In this document: positions 8,973 through 19,622 of the stretch, one piece after another
How positions within the stretch are numbered: position 1 is the first letter of the stretch
Layout of the letters: the number at the start of each line of letters is the position of its first letter
From: Streptomyces malaysiensis subsp. samsunensis
GTDB lineage: Bacteria; Actinomycetota; Actinomycetes; Streptomycetales; Streptomycetaceae
Reading direction: 5' to 3'
Length of the DNA stretch: 64,000 nt
Assembly (NCBI RefSeq): GCF_024519315.1
Contig: NZ_JANIIC010000003.1
Location: 1-64,000 of the forward strand
Position numbers and translations under genes: made by a program
Notes under the pieces: generated by a model
What the model saw: the letters and a program-made list of their open reading frames with translations, nothing else
Told to the model about the DNA's origin: nothing
Databases searched by the model: none

Positions 8973-9002
8973 CCGGGGACGCGACGCGGTCCGCGTCCCC
9001 GG
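8973..9002 (-). terminator. Strong hairpin terminator downstream of the tartrate-dehydratase-like remnant
   Basis: CCGGGGACGCG (8973-8983) and CGCGTCCCCGG (8992-9002) form a perfect 11-bp stem with an eight-base loop. It lies just after the leftward dehydratase remnant ends (9084) and before the dctA start (8920), so it would stop that transcript and insulate dctA. The lack of a T-tract is common for actinobacterial terminators. Confidence 0.6.
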
Positions 9003-9083
9003 TGACATGCGTGGCGCGTGGATGTGGCCGCGCCCGCGGCGGGAGGCCCGCCGCTGTGATGAGCCCGCCTGCCGCGGTGCCGG

Positions 9084-9460
9084 TCAGTGGTGCAGGTCGT
9101 GCAGCACCTTGTAGAAGGCGGCCTTGCCCTCGAAGCCGATACCGGGGATGTCGGTCAGTCCGACCCGGCTCTTCTCGACGGCGGCGTCATCGGCGAAGCC
9201 GCCGGTGGGCTGGAACTCGCCCGGGTAGGACTCGTTGCCGCCCAGCTTGAGGGCGGCCGCGATGTGCAGGGAGAACTGGTGTCCGCCGTGCGGGACGCAG
9301 CGCCGCGAGGACCAGCCGTGCCGGTGGAGCATGTCCTGGATGCGCAGGTACTCCACCAGGCCGTAGCTGAGCGCGGGGTCGACCTGGATGGTGTCGCGGT
9401 CGGGGCGCAGCCCGCCGTAGCGGATCAGGTTGCGGGTGTCCTGGAGCGAGAACAGGAACA
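9084..9460 (-). pseudogene. Enolase-superfamily D-tartrate-dehydratase-like protein, C-terminal remnant
   Basis: Read leftward, the frame encodes the end of a mandelate-racemase/muconate-lactonising-type barrel: LFSLQDTRNLIRYGGLRPDRD, YGLVEYLRIQDMLHRHGWS, RCVPHGGHQFSLHIAAAL, NESYPGEFQPTGG and DIPGIGFEGKA. The HGGHQ histidine region and this overall pattern resemble D-tartrate dehydratases. About 270 N-terminal residues of an expected ~390, including the capping domain and the metal-binding acids, are absent. The 5' side runs straight into a gntR fragment on the opposite strand. Confidence 0.7.
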
Positions 9461-9469
9461 GACTGCTCC

Positions 9470-9798
9470 CGGTCACGCGCCAGTGGGGAGACGAGGCACT
9501 CACCGCGCACCGCGCCTTCCACCAGGCGCTCTACCGGGCCTCGCACAACGATGTCCTCATCCGGCTCCTGGACGACCTGTGGGACAAGTCCGACCGCTAC
9601 CGGCGCCTCGGCCTCGAACTCCCGCCCGGCGACGAACCCCGCACCCGGGACCTCCAGGAGCACCACCGGCTCGTCTCCCTCATCGTCGACGGCCGGGCGG
9701 CCGAAGCCGCCCAGCTGATGCGCGACCACATCGCCCACAGCCTCACCGCCACCGCGATCAGCGCCCTCGAGGACCGCGAGGGCGCACGCACGACGTAG
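9470..9798 (+). pseudogene. FCD-type GntR regulator, C-terminal remnant
   Basis: The frame ending at 9798 encodes the second half of an FCD effector domain (TAHRAFHQALYRASHNDVLIRLL, DKSDRYRRLG, QEHHRLVSLIVDGRAAEAAQLMRDHI). The winged-helix half is missing. The arrangement mirrors the tetR/mmpL scar: a divergent regulator/enzyme pair whose facing 5' ends are both lost. In intact genomes such a regulator would be expected to control the dehydratase and possibly the nearby dctA. Confidence 0.7.
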
Positions 9799-9810
9799 AT
9801 CAGCGGGGTC

Positions 9811-11660
9811 TCACAACAGGGCCTGATCCCACGGTTGTTGGCGCAGGGCGGCGCGGACCAGGCCGAGCATCGTGTTCTGCTCGCTCAGCGCCTTGGCCCG
9901 CCCGCTGGTTTCGTGGCCGCCGCTGTACCAGTCGACGACCACCTTCCCACCGGCCGCGCGCAGCGCCTCCACATAGCCGCGCACCTGATCCGGCGCGGTG
10001 CGGGTGTCGTGCGTGCCCTGGTTGATCCACACCGGGGCCACCACATCGGCCACGTACGTGATGGGCGACGCGCGCACGAAGCGCTCCACGTCGTCCTGGG
10101 GCCGCGCGCCGAAGAACGACGAACAGGCCGCGCGCAGCGCCGGGTTCATGTCCTCGTACCCCGCCAGCCAGTCCGCCATCGGTACGTGCGCCAGCGCCCC
10201 GGCGAACAGTCCGGGCAGGCGTCCCACGGCCAGCAGCGAGAGGAAACCGCCGTACGAGGCACCCGTGATGAAGACCTTGCCGGGATCGGCGACGCCCTCG
10301 GCGACCAGCCACCGGACCGCCGCCTCGATGTCCTCCAGCTCCCGGTCGCCGATGTGCGGCATGAACCCCTCGCGGAAGCGCCGCCCGAAGGTGACCGAAC
10401 CGCGGTAGTTCAGCGAGGCGTACGCCACGCCGTTGTCCAGCCATGCCTGGGCCGCGGGGTCGTAGCGGTCGACCGTCACCAGGTTGGGGCCGCCGTGCAG
10501 ATGCAGGACGAGGGGGACGGGCCCCTCGACGCCGCGCGGCCGGGCCCACCACAGCTGGAGGGACGTCCCGTCGGCCGAGCGGACCGCGGTCGACCGGCAC
10601 CGGACGCCGTCCAGGTCCTGCCGCGGGAAGACCTCGGGGCCGGGAAGGTTCTCCGGGCCGTCGCCGTTCAGGACGCGCAGGGGGGAGTCGAAACGCTGGT
10701 GCAGCAGGCGCACGGTGTGTCCGGGACCGTAGTGCGAGGCCCATAGGTGGCAGTGGGTGTCCGCCACGTCCGGCTCGAAGTACGCCCCCGGCGGATGGTC
10801 GAGCGGCCGGAGTTCGCCCGACTCCAGATCGGCCTCCATGACCCGGTGGATCCCGCCGTCCACGTGCACGGCCAGGACGCGGGTGGCGTCCTCGGACCAG
10901 TCGAGCGGGACCAGGTCGCCCCGCAGATGTGATGCTTCGATGTCGACGCGGGTGCCGCGCGTGGGATGCCAGACGCAGGGACGGGCGAACCCGGTGCGTT
11001 CGGTGGCGACCAGTACCCGGTCGTCGCCCGGGACGGGGGAGAACCGCACGCCGCGCACGGGCCCCTCGGGCCCGTCGCTCAGGCAGGCGAGTACCGCGCC
11101 CGTGACGGTGTCGACGACGGTGACCGCGAACCTGCGGACCCCTGGGTTGTGGTCGGTGGTGTCGACGCAGGCGAGGCGGGCGTCGGCCGAGATCAGGCCG
11201 TTCCACGCCTCGTTGCCCGACCGCAGCAACAGCTCGGGGCCGGCGGAGCCGTCCGTGCTGAGCAGCCACAGGCTGAAACCGTCCTCGGCGGCGCAGGTGA
11301 TCACGGCGCGGTCGACCCGTCCCGCCACATCCATCCCGCGCAGGGTGTAGGGCGGCAGGTCCGGCGTCAGATCATGGCTGACGCCGTCGTCGAGGCGTGT
11401 CGTGTGCACATGGCCGACCTCGGACCCGTTGTCGTCGTGCAGGCTGAGCACGTGCCCGCCGTCGGAGGTGAGCACCGCCTGCGCGAGGTCGCCCGAGGTC
11501 ACCTCGCTCAGCGGCCGGACCGTGCCGTGCTCGGCGTCCCACAGCGTCAGCCGGGGACCTTCGTCGCTCTCCACGACGATCAGCGACCTGTCGCCCGGTC
11601 CGCGCCCGCGCCGGACCGCGAGGGCCCGTTCGGCGGTGAAGAACCGATGCCAGTTCCTGG

Positions 11661-11664
<4 letters not shown>
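9811..11664 (-). CDS. S9 (prolyl oligopeptidase) family serine peptidase
   Basis: A 617-residue protein with a beta-propeller-like N-terminal two thirds (repeated WD-like strands) and a C-terminal alpha/beta-hydrolase domain. The catalytic serine lies in [15 protein letters not shown], the acid in [14 protein letters not shown] and the histidine in YSGGHETSG near the end. No signal peptide is seen, so it probably cleaves imported oligopeptides in the cytoplasm. The frame is open further upstream, but the ATG at 11664 overlaps the stop of the upstream ATPase gene (ATGA) and starts the homologous sequence ([15 protein letters not shown]). It is the last gene of the peptide-transport operon. Confidence 0.88.
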
Positions 11665-12670
<1,006 letters not shown>

Positions 12671-12674
<4 letters not shown>

Positions 12675-13687
12675 GGCGTCACGCTCGCGATCTCGGACGC
12701 CCGCAGACAGACCGCGGTGTGCCCCTCGCCGACCGTGACCGGCAGGGGGCTCTCGGCGCACCGGTCCTCGGCGTGCGGGCAGCGGTTCTGGAAGGGGCAG
12801 CCCGGGGGCCGCTCGGTGGGGGAAGGCGGCTGGCCGGCGATCTGCGCGAGGCGCCGGGTGCCGCGGTCGATCCTCGGCAGCGCGGCGAGCAGGCCGCGCG
12901 TGTAGGGGTGGGCCGACCGGTAGAAGAGGGGCTCCACGGGGGCCTCCTCCATCTTGCGCCCGCAGTACAGGACGAGGACCCGGTCGGCGAGGCCGGCCAC
13001 CACGCCCAGGTCGTGGGTGATCAGCAGGATGGCGGACTTCGTACGGTCCTGGACACGCCCCAGGACGTCGAGGACCTGGGCCTGGACGGTCACGTCGAGC
13101 GCGGTGGTCGGCTCGTCGGCGATCAGGACATCCGGTTCGTTGGCGATGCCGGTGGCGATCATGACACGCTGGCGCATGCCGCCCGACAGCTCGTGCGGGT
13201 ACTGGCCGGCTCGGGTCCGGGGGTCGGAGATGCCGACCACGTCGAGCAGTTCGACGGCCCGTTCCCGCAGGGCGGCGCGGGAGATGTCCGGGTCGTGCAC
13301 GCTCACCGCCTCGGCGAGCTGGGCGCCCACGGTCATCATCGGGTTCAGCGCGGCCAGCGCGTCCTGGAAGACCATGGCGATGCGCCGGCCGCGCACGGTC
13401 CGCATCTCCCGGTCGGACAGGCCCAGCAGCTCCTGGCCGCGGAACCGCACCGAGCCCGCTGCCACGGCGTTGCGCGGCAGCAGTCCCATCACCGCCAGGG
13501 AGGCGGCGCTCTTCCCGGAGCCCGACTCGCCGACGATGCTCAGGGTTTCCCCGGCCCTCAGGTCGAACGAGAGCCGGTCGAGGGCGACCACGGGCCCGGC
13601 GTCGGTGCGATAGGTGACGCACAGGTCGCGGACCGACAGCAACGGAGCCGTCGCCTCGCCGGTCACTTCGGTGAAGGGCTTCATCAC
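12671..13687 (-). CDS. oppD: Oligopeptide ABC transporter ATP-binding protein (OppD type)
   Basis: A 338-residue ABC ATPase with Walker [16 protein letters not shown]-loop [13 protein letters not shown], signature [15 protein letters not shown] and Walker [14 protein letters not shown]. The C-terminal extension carries [14 protein letters not shown], the Cys pattern of OppD/DppD proteins. The start is either GTG 13687 or the adjacent ATG 13684; both overlap the stop of the upstream permease, so translation is coupled. It supplies one of the two ATPase subunits. Confidence 0.92.
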
Positions 13688-14595
13688 TGCCTGCCTTGGG
13701 GGTCGAGCGCGTCACGCAGCCCGTCGCCGAGGAAGTTCACGGCGAGCACGGTGATGAGGATCGCCAGGCCGGGGACGTACAGGAGATAGGACTGCGAGGT
13801 GCCGATCAGCCCGGCCGCCTGGGTGAGCATGTTGCCCCAGCTCGACCGGGGCGGCTGGATGCCGTAGCCGAGGAAGCTGACGGTGGATTCGAGGATGATC
13901 GCCATGGCCACCGACAGGGACACGTTGACCACGATCAGGCCCGTCAGATTGGGCAGCAGATGCCGTACGACGATCCTGGGGCCGGAGGCGCCGATGACCC
14001 GGGCCGCCTCCACGAACTCCTGGTGGCGCAGCTGGATCACCCGGGCCCGTACGACACGGGCGATGAGGGTCCAGCCCAGACTGCTGAGCACCACGACGAT
14101 GGTCACGGGCGAGGGACCGAGGCCCTGGAGGGACACCGCCAGCACGGCGACCGGGGGCACGATCAGGAAGAGGTCGGCCCCGCGCATGATCACCTCGTCG
14201 GCCCAGCCGCCGAGATACCCGGCCACCGCGCCGGCCGCCGTCCCCACCAGGGTGGCCAGCAGGGCGACGCCCAGTCCGATCGCCAGCGAGAGCTGGCCGG
14301 CGTAGAGCATCTCGCTGAGGTAGTCGCGGCCGAGGGAGTCCGTGCCCAGCCAGTGGGTGCCGGACGGCGGCTGGGAGGCGTCCAGGAGGTTCTGCGCGTT
14401 GCGCGGGCTGGGCGCGATCCAGGTGGCGCCGAAACAGCAGACCGCCAGCAGGACCAGCACGATCAGCGAGGCCACCGCGAGCCGGTGGCGCAGGAAGCGG
14501 GACAGGAGGACGCGGGAGGTCCGCGGGTCGCCGGGCGCGGCGGGCGGTCCGGAGACGGGGGGCGGCGGCGTGGGAAGGGCGGTGGGCTGGGTCAT
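13684..14595 (-). CDS. oppC: Oligopeptide ABC transporter permease (OppC type)
   Basis: A 303-residue inner-membrane protein. A proline-rich cytoplasmic N-terminus is followed by one helix, a [17 protein letters not shown] segment typical of OppC/DppC, then five further helices. The ATPase-contact EAA motif reads [24 protein letters not shown]. The ATG at 14595 overlaps the stop of the OppB-type gene. It forms the channel with OppB. Confidence 0.92.
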   Translation of the reverse strand: MTQPTALPTPPPPVSGPPAAPGDPRTSRVLLSRFLRHRLAVASLIVLVLLAVCCFGATWIAPSPRNAQNLLDASQPPSGTHWLGTDSLGRDYLSEMLYAGQLSLAIGLGVALLATLVGTAAGAVAGYLGGWADEVIMRGADLFLIVPPVAVLAVSLQGLGPSPVTIVVVLSSLGWTLIARVVRARVIQLRHQEFVEAARVIGASGPRIVVRHLLPNLTGLIVVNVSLSVAMAIILESTVSFLGYGIQPPRSSWGNMLTQAAGLIGTSQSYLLYVPGLAILITVLAVNFLGDGLRDALDPQGRQ

Positions 14596-15560
14596 CGCAG
14601 GACCACCCGGGGATCGAGGAGGGCGTAGGACAGGTCGGCCAGCAGGTTGAAGAGGATGACGGCGATGGCCACGACGAACATCCAGGGCAGCAGGACGAAG
14701 ACGTCGCCGGTCTCCAGGGAGGCGAGGAACAGCTTGCCCATGCCGGGGATCGAGTAGATCTGCTCGGTCACCACGAGCCCGCCGACCAGCGCGGCGGCAT
14801 CCATCGCGACCACGGTGACGAACGGCGCGAGCGCGTTGCGCAGGGCGTGGCGCAGCAGGATGCGCCGGCGTGGGACACCCTTGGCCCGTGCGGTCCGCAC
14901 GTAGTCGCTGGAGAGCGCCTCCAGGAGGGTGGCGCGGCCGAACCGGGACCAGGAGGCGACGAGGCCGACGGTGAGTGTGACCACGGGCAGCGCCAGATGG
15001 CGCAGATAGTCCAGGTCGAGTCCGCTGTGTCCCACGGAGTGGAGCCCCACGAAGTACAGCGGCGGATCCGCCAGCCCGAACTGCTGCTTGGGCCATACGG
15101 CGAGCACCTGGATGAGCACCAGGCCGAACCAGAACGCCGGCATGGCGACGCCCAGATAGGACAGGCCGGTCAGGACGTGGTCGCCCGCGGAGTACTGGCG
15201 CGCCGCCGAGTACAGCCCGATCGCCAGTGCCAGGACGACGGCGAGGGCCACGCCCCACAGGATCAGCTGCAACGTGGTCCCGAGGGCGTCGCCGACCATG
15301 GGCAGCACGGCTCCGCCGGTCCGGGTGCTGGTGCCCCAGTCGCCCCGCACGAAGCCCTTGACCCACAGCAGGTACTGCTCGGGCAGGCTTCGGTCGAGCC
15401 CGAGGCGGAGCGTCTCACGGCGCAGGGCCTCGGGATCGACCGACTGACGCAGTTTCGCCAGCGGGTCGAAGGTCGCCCGCACCGCCCAGAAGAGGATGAA
15501 CGAGGCGACGCAGACCACGGGAACGGAGGCGAGCAGGCGGCGCAGGACGTACCTCATCAT
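14592..15560 (-). CDS. oppB: Oligopeptide ABC transporter permease (OppB type)
   Basis: A 322-residue membrane protein beginning MMRYVLRRLLASVPVV, the standard OppB/DppB opening. It has six helices, and the EAA loop appears as DYVRTARAKGVPRRRILLRHALRNAL. The gene starts 31 bases after the binding-protein stop, so it belongs to the same transcript. Together with OppC it makes the translocation pathway. Confidence 0.92.
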   Translation of the reverse strand: MMRYVLRRLLASVPVVCVASFILFWAVRATFDPLAKLRQSVDPEALRRETLRLGLDRSLPEQYLLWVKGFVRGDWGTSTRTGGAVLPMVGDALGTTLQLILWGVALAVVLALAIGLYSAARQYSAGDHVLTGLSYLGVAMPAFWFGLVLIQVLAVWPKQQFGLADPPLYFVGLHSVGHSGLDLDYLRHLALPVVTLTVGLVASWSRFGRATLLEALSSDYVRTARAKGVPRRRILLRHALRNALAPFVTVVAMDAAALVGGLVVTEQIYSIPGMGKLFLASLETGDVFVLLPWMFVVAIAVILFNLLADLSYALLDPRVVLR

Positions 15561-15591
15561 GGTCGGCCCCCGCGCGGTGAGCGGACCGGTG

Positions 15592-17304
15592 TCACTTCGC
15601 CTGGCCCCATTCCTCGAGGTTCCACCAAGGGCCTTCCACCGGGTTGATGGAGAGCGGTCCGCCGACCCGCTTGCCGGTGACGAGGATGTTCGGGACGGCG
15701 GAGAGCGGGAGCGAGGGGACGTCGTCGGCTATGAGCTTCTCCGCCCTGTGCGACTCCTTGATCCGGGCGGTGTCGTCCAGTTCGGTGTCGACTCGCTCCA
15801 GGACCGGGTCCAGGCCCGGGACGCGGATGCGCATGAAGTTGATGCCCGACTGGTTGTTGGCGGCGCTCGGGATGGCCGTGCTGCTGAAGGTGGCGGACAG
15901 CGTCGGGTTGGGGAAGGAGTCGGTGATGTTCCACAGCCCCAGCTGGAAGTCACCGGCGGGGGCCAGCTTGCCGAAGATGTTCGCGGGCGTGGAGTTCTTG
16001 ATCGTCACCTTGAACCCGGCCTTGGCGAGCTGGGACTGGAGGATCTGCTCGGTCAGTTCACGGCTCTGGTTGCCGGCGAGGGATGTGACGGTGAACGCGG
16101 CCACCTTGCCGTTCTTGGCCCAGAACCCGCTCGCGTTCTTGGCCCATCCGTCCGCCTTCATGAGCCGTTCCGCCTTGGCGGGGTCGGGCTTGTAGCCGGA
16201 GAAGTCGGTGGACGCGTAGCGGGAGACCAGCGGTGACTGGAAGCTCTGCGCGGGAGTGGTGACGCCGTACGAGCCGAACAGGCGCTTGACGATGGCCTCG
16301 CGGTCGACCGAGTAGGCGAATGCCTTGCGTACGGCGGCCGAGTCGAAGGGGAACTTCGCGTTGTTGAGCCACAGCGCCTGGAGGTTGCCGGTCTGCGCCT
16401 GCACCTGCATGCGGGCCGCGCTTCCCAGCCTCTTGATCTGGTCCGCCGTGGTCAGCTGCGGGGTGGGGTAAAGGGCGTCGAACTGCCCGCTGGCGAATGC
16501 CTGGGTGGCCGCCGAGGTGTCCGAGGCGAACTGGAAGGTGACCTTGTCCAGGTGTGGTTTGGGGCCCCAGTAGCGGTCGTTGGGGACGAGGGTGAGGGAG
16601 ACCCCCTCCTTCCAGGACGCGATCTTCCAGGGGCCGCCGCTGAAGGTGTAGCCGTCCTTCATGACGGCGTTGCGGTCCTTGCCCCGGAGGAGGTGGGAGG
16701 GGAGTACGCCGTAGCCGGCACTGAAGAGCTGTTTCCAGTTGCCGTAGGGGGACTTGAGCGTGACGACGGCGGTGGTGCTGTCGGGGGTGTCGATCGAGGT
16801 GATGCGGTCGTAGCCGCTCTTGTCGAAGATCGCCTTGCCGTCGCGGACTTGGAGGGCGGTGTACTTCAGGTCCGCGGAGGTGATCGGCTTCCCGTCGGAC
16901 CAGACGGCCTTCGGGTTGAGCCGGTAGGTGATCCGCTGTTGTTTCCCGACCACTTTCGTCATCGGCTCCGACGCCATCAGGTTTGACGGGACCGGTGTCC
17001 AGTTCTTGCCCTTGAGACGGACATCGAAGACCTGCGGGATGGTCTCGGTCTGCATCAGGTAGGTACCCCAGATCGAGGCGCCGCAGGTGCCGATCCAGTC
17101 GGCGCAGTCGGGCTCCTGCTCGGCTCCGATGACCAGGCTGCCACCCTCCCTGACCGGGAGGTTCGTGCTGGTTTCCGACTGAGGGGAGGCGGTCCCCGAG
17201 GTGCATGCCGTGGCGGTCAGCGCCAGGGCGGTGAGGAGTGCGCCGGCTGCCGGGAGTCTGGCCGGGAACCGGCCCGGAACGGTCGCTGTGAGTAGTTGAG
17301 GCAT
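15592..17304 (-). CDS. Peptide ABC transporter substrate-binding lipoprotein (SBP family 5)
   Basis: A 570-residue extracytoplasmic solute receptor. It starts with a signal peptide ending in the lipobox ALTATAC, followed by a Ser/Thr-rich linker and the family-5 binding fold (YRLNPKAVWSDGKPITSADL, FDALYPTPQ, WLNNAKFPFDSAAVRKAFAYSVDREAI). The ATG at 17304 is preceded by GGAAGG nine bases upstream; the in-frame ATG 21 codons earlier has no ribosome site and would spoil the signal peptide. It is the first gene of the six-gene peptide operon and faces a divergent tetR. Confidence 0.9.
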   Translation of the reverse strand: MPQLLTATVPGRFPARLPAAGALLTALALTATACTSGTASPQSETSTNLPVREGGSLVIGAEQEPDCADWIGTCGASIWGTYLMQTETIPQVFDVRLKGKNWTPVPSNLMASEPMTKVVGKQQRITYRLNPKAVWSDGKPITSADLKYTALQVRDGKAIFDKSGYDRITSIDTPDSTTAVVTLKSPYGNWKQLFSAGYGVLPSHLLRGKDRNAVMKDGYTFSGGPWKIASWKEGVSLTLVPNDRYWGPKPHLDKVTFQFASDTSAATQAFASGQFDALYPTPQLTTADQIKRLGSAARMQVQAQTGNLQALWLNNAKFPFDSAAVRKAFAYSVDREAIVKRLFGSYGVTTPAQSFQSPLVSRYASTDFSGYKPDPAKAERLMKADGWAKNASGFWAKNGKVAAFTVTSLAGNQSRELTEQILQSQLAKAGFKVTIKNSTPANIFGKLAPAGDFQLGLWNITDSFPNPTLSATFSSTAIPSAANNQSGINFMRIRVPGLDPVLERVDTELDDTARIKESHRAEKLIADDVPSLPLSAVPNILVTGKRVGGPLSINPVEGPWWNLEEWGQAK

Positions 17305-17361
17305 GGCTGGAAACCTTCCGTGGCGAAGCCGTTGGCTCATCGTAAGGAGCGGCACAAGACT

Positions 17362-17405
17362 TAGCAATGGAGATAGGCTAGTAACTATGCGTTCGCATTG
17401 CCTAT
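17362..17405 (-). promoter_or_regulatory. Promoter/operator of the peptide-transport operon (candidate TetR sites)
   Basis: Between the binding-protein gene and divergent tetR lie TAGCAATG (17362-17369), a dyad ATGCG-TT-CGCAT (17387-17398) and, on the reverse strand, ATAGGCAATGCG overlapping that dyad (17394-17405). A reverse-strand TAGCCT at 17380-17375 would serve as -10, with GGCAAT about 16 bases upstream in the -35 place. The same layout recurs upstream of the M20 peptidase (19423-19457), pointing to one regulator. Confidence 0.5.
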
Positions 17406-17477
17406 GTGTGTGAATAACGTTTCGTAGCGAGCGATAGGGTCGCGACGGCGTCCCGGAAGCCGAGGGAAAGGAAGATC

Positions 17478-18206
17478 ATGAGTGGTGCGCGCGCGGGCGA
17501 CAGCAAGGGAGCTGCGGCGGGCGGGGCCGGGGGCCGGCGGCGGCTGGCACGGGACACGCTCAGCCGGCGGGTGATCCTGGACGCGGCAGAGAAGGTCGCC
17601 TCCCGGGACGGTCTGGAGGCATTCACCTTCCAAGCCCTGGCGAAGGAGCTCAACGCCCATCCGACCTCGCTCTACCGGCACTTCCGCGACAAGGACGAGC
17701 TGATCCTGGAGCTCATCGACGACCTCCGGGCGCGTTCCTACGGCGGACAGCTGCGGGCCACCGACTCCTGGCGCGACGACCTGCGGACCCAGGCCCGGTA
17801 CATCCACGAGCACTATCTGCGCTATCCCGTGTTCGCCTGGCAGATGGCGGCGCGCACGACTCGCCGGCCGACCGAGTTCGCCAATGTGGAGTTCGCCCTC
17901 GACTGCCTGCACCGGGCCGGGCTGGACGATGAGGAGGCGGTGATGTACGTACGTGTCCTCGGGAACGTGATCCGCTCGCTGTCCGCCATGGAGGCCGGGC
18001 TCCAGGCGCTCGACCCCGAGACCCGGGACCGGGACACCCTGGCCTGGGAACTGGAGTACCGCCGACTTCCGGCGGACACCTACCCGCGTATCGCCGCCCT
18101 GACGGCGCCGCTGGCCGCGATCGGTGACCCCACGGTCTTCGACCACGCGCTCGACATGCTGCTGGACTCGGTGGAGGCACGGGTGCGGGAGAAGGCGGCG
18201 GGGTAA
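17478..18206 (+). CDS. TetR-family regulator of the peptide-utilisation genes
   Basis: A 242-residue protein. After a flexible Gly/Ala-rich N-terminus the helix-turn-helix reads LDAAEKVASRDGLEAFTFQAL and LNAHPTSLYRHFRDKDEL (about residues 34-75), followed by a TetR-type C-terminal helical domain. GGAAAGGAAG precedes the ATG. It lies between, and is divergent from, the opp operon and convergent with the M20 peptidase gene; shared motifs upstream of both suggest it represses them, perhaps in response to a peptide or amino acid. Confidence 0.88.
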   Translation: MSGARAGDSKGAAAGGAGGRRRLARDTLSRRVILDAAEKVASRDGLEAFTFQALAKELNAHPTSLYRHFRDKDELILELIDDLRARSYGGQLRATDSWRDDLRTQARYIHEHYLRYPVFAWQMAARTTRRPTEFANVEFALDCLHRAGLDDEEAVMYVRVLGNVIRSLSAMEAGLQALDPETRDRDTLAWELEYRRLPADTYPRIAALTAPLAAIGDPTVFDHALDMLLDSVEARVREKAAG

Positions 18207-18230
18207 CCGGATCGGTGGGGCCGCGCAAGG

Positions 18231-19349
18231 TCAGGGCGCGCGATCGGCGAGGAGGCCGGCGATCAGGGACGTACGGTCCCTGACGGAGGTCAGCTCCACC
18301 CACTCGTGGCGGGCGTGCGCGCCTCCGCCGTCCGGGCCGAGGCCGTCCAGCGTGGGCACGCCCAGACTGGCGGTGATGTTGCCGTCCGAGCCGCCGCCGA
18401 CACTGGTCTCGGTGACCGGGGTGAGTCCCAGCCGTTCGGCGACCGCGCGGGCGGAGCCCAGCAGGCCGACGGACATCGCCCGTTCCAGCGGACCGCGGTT
18501 GACGCCGCCCCGGAAGGCGAGTTCGGCGCCGGGCTCCCGCGGGCGCAGCGCCCGCAGCGCCCGTTCCACCCGTACCAGTTCGGCATGCTCCCAGGCCCGC
18601 ACGTCGACATCCACGAACGCCTGCTCCGGAACGGTGTTGGTGGTGGTGCCGGCGCCGCCGACGGTGGGAGTGACGGTGGTTCCTCTGTCACGGTCGGCGA
18701 GATCGCTGATCGTGAGCACCTGGTGGGCCAGTTCGACCAGCGCGTTGACGCCCTTGTGCGGTTCGAGCCCGGCGTGCGCGGCCCGGCCGCTGACGCCGAG
18801 CCGGTACAGCGCCACGCCCTTGCGCGCGGTCTTGAGCGCGCCGCCCTCGCTGGGTTCCAGCACCAGGACCGCCCCGCACGCCGCCGCGGCCTCCTCGACC
18901 AGAGCGCGGGACGTGGTCGATCCCCGTTCCTCGTCCCCGGACACGACCATGCTCACATGGGAGACATCCCCGGCCAGCCCGAGTGCCTCGAAGGCGAGGA
19001 CGAGGCCCGCCTTCATGTCGAAGACGCCGGGACCGGTCGCCCGTGTTCCCTCCACCTTGAACGGGTTCTCCGCCAGGGTGCCCCGTGGCCACACTGTGTC
19101 GGCGTGCCCGAGCAGCAGAACCCGGCTGCTTTTCGGCACGGCGGGATCCGTACCGCGCCAGTGCAGATGTGGCACCCCATCGGAGACGACCCGTTCGGGC
19201 CGGCCCAGGGAGTCCCCCGCCCAGGCTTCGAGCAGGTCGTAGGCGTCGTTCAGCCCTCGGGCCCACCCCGACGGCGTCTCGATACCCACCAGTTGCCCCA
19301 GCCGCCGGGTGAAACGCTCGGGGGCCGTGGAGCCGGAGCTGACGGACAA
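18231..19349 (-). CDS. M20-family metallopeptidase (glutamate carboxypeptidase CPG2-like)
   Basis: A 372-residue zinc exopeptidase. Metal and catalytic motifs are in order: LLLGHADTVWPRG, GPGVFDMKAG, VSGDEERGS and a late GGAHARHEWVE histidine; the dimerisation domain begins near AHAGLEPHKGVNAL. No signal peptide is visible, so it would trim imported peptides or acyl-amino acids in the cytoplasm. The start is an unusual TTG at 19349, chosen because AAGGAG sits six bases upstream and no ATG fits. It probably works with the neighbouring transporter and S9 peptidase. Confidence 0.9.
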   Translation of the reverse strand: MSVSSGSTAPERFTRRLGQLVGIETPSGWARGLNDAYDLLEAWAGDSLGRPERVVSDGVPHLHWRGTDPAVPKSSRVLLLGHADTVWPRGTLAENPFKVEGTRATGPGVFDMKAGLVLAFEALGLAGDVSHVSMVVSGDEERGSTTSRALVEEAAAACGAVLVLEPSEGGALKTARKGVALYRLGVSGRAAHAGLEPHKGVNALVELAHQVLTISDLADRDRGTTVTPTVGGAGTTTNTVPEQAFVDVDVRAWEHAELVRVERALRALRPREPGAELAFRGGVNRGPLERAMSVGLLGSARAVAERLGLTPVTETSVGGGSDGNITASLGVPTLDGLGPDGGGAHARHEWVELTSVRDRTSLIAGLLADRAP

Positions 19350-19422
19350 GGGGGCTCCTTCTGGTCGATGACTGTCCCGTCGGCCGCGGGCCGCCGGGGT
19401 TCCGGGGCATCACCATGCTCCT

Positions 19423-19457
19423 AGTCTAGAAGATAGTCAATATGCATTGCTATCTTC
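19423..19457 (-). promoter_or_regulatory. Promoter/operator of the M20 peptidase (candidate TetR site)
   Basis: An AT-rich island holds an interrupted palindrome with arms GAAGATAG (19429-19436) and CTATCTTC (19450-19457) and inner CAAT/ATTG steps. On the reverse strand it reads ATAGCAATGC, matching the site before the opp operon. TAGACT (19428-19423 on the reverse strand) is a good -10, with AGCAAT 17 bases upstream, so a bound repressor would cover the promoter. Confidence 0.5.
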
Positions 19458-19572
19458 CGCGGGGCAGGGCGCCCCAGCTCACCGCCCGGACCCGGCCTGA
19501 TCAAAAACCCTTCAACGGCTTCCGACGAGGCGGAACCGTACGCTCTGCCATCATCACAAACCCCCTTTATCG

Positions 19573-19614
19573 GGACATGAACCTGTCCGCCGCCGGAGGT
19601 CCGGGGCGCCGGAC
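19573..19614 (-). terminator. Two small hairpins downstream of transketolase
   Basis: Just past the transketolase stop are GTCCGG/CCGGAC (19599-19614, four-base loop) and GGACA/TGTCC (19573-19588, six-base loop). They may end the leftward operon. The remaining intergenic DNA up to 19422 shows nothing else recognisable. Confidence 0.35.
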
Positions 19615-19622
19615 GATGGCCG

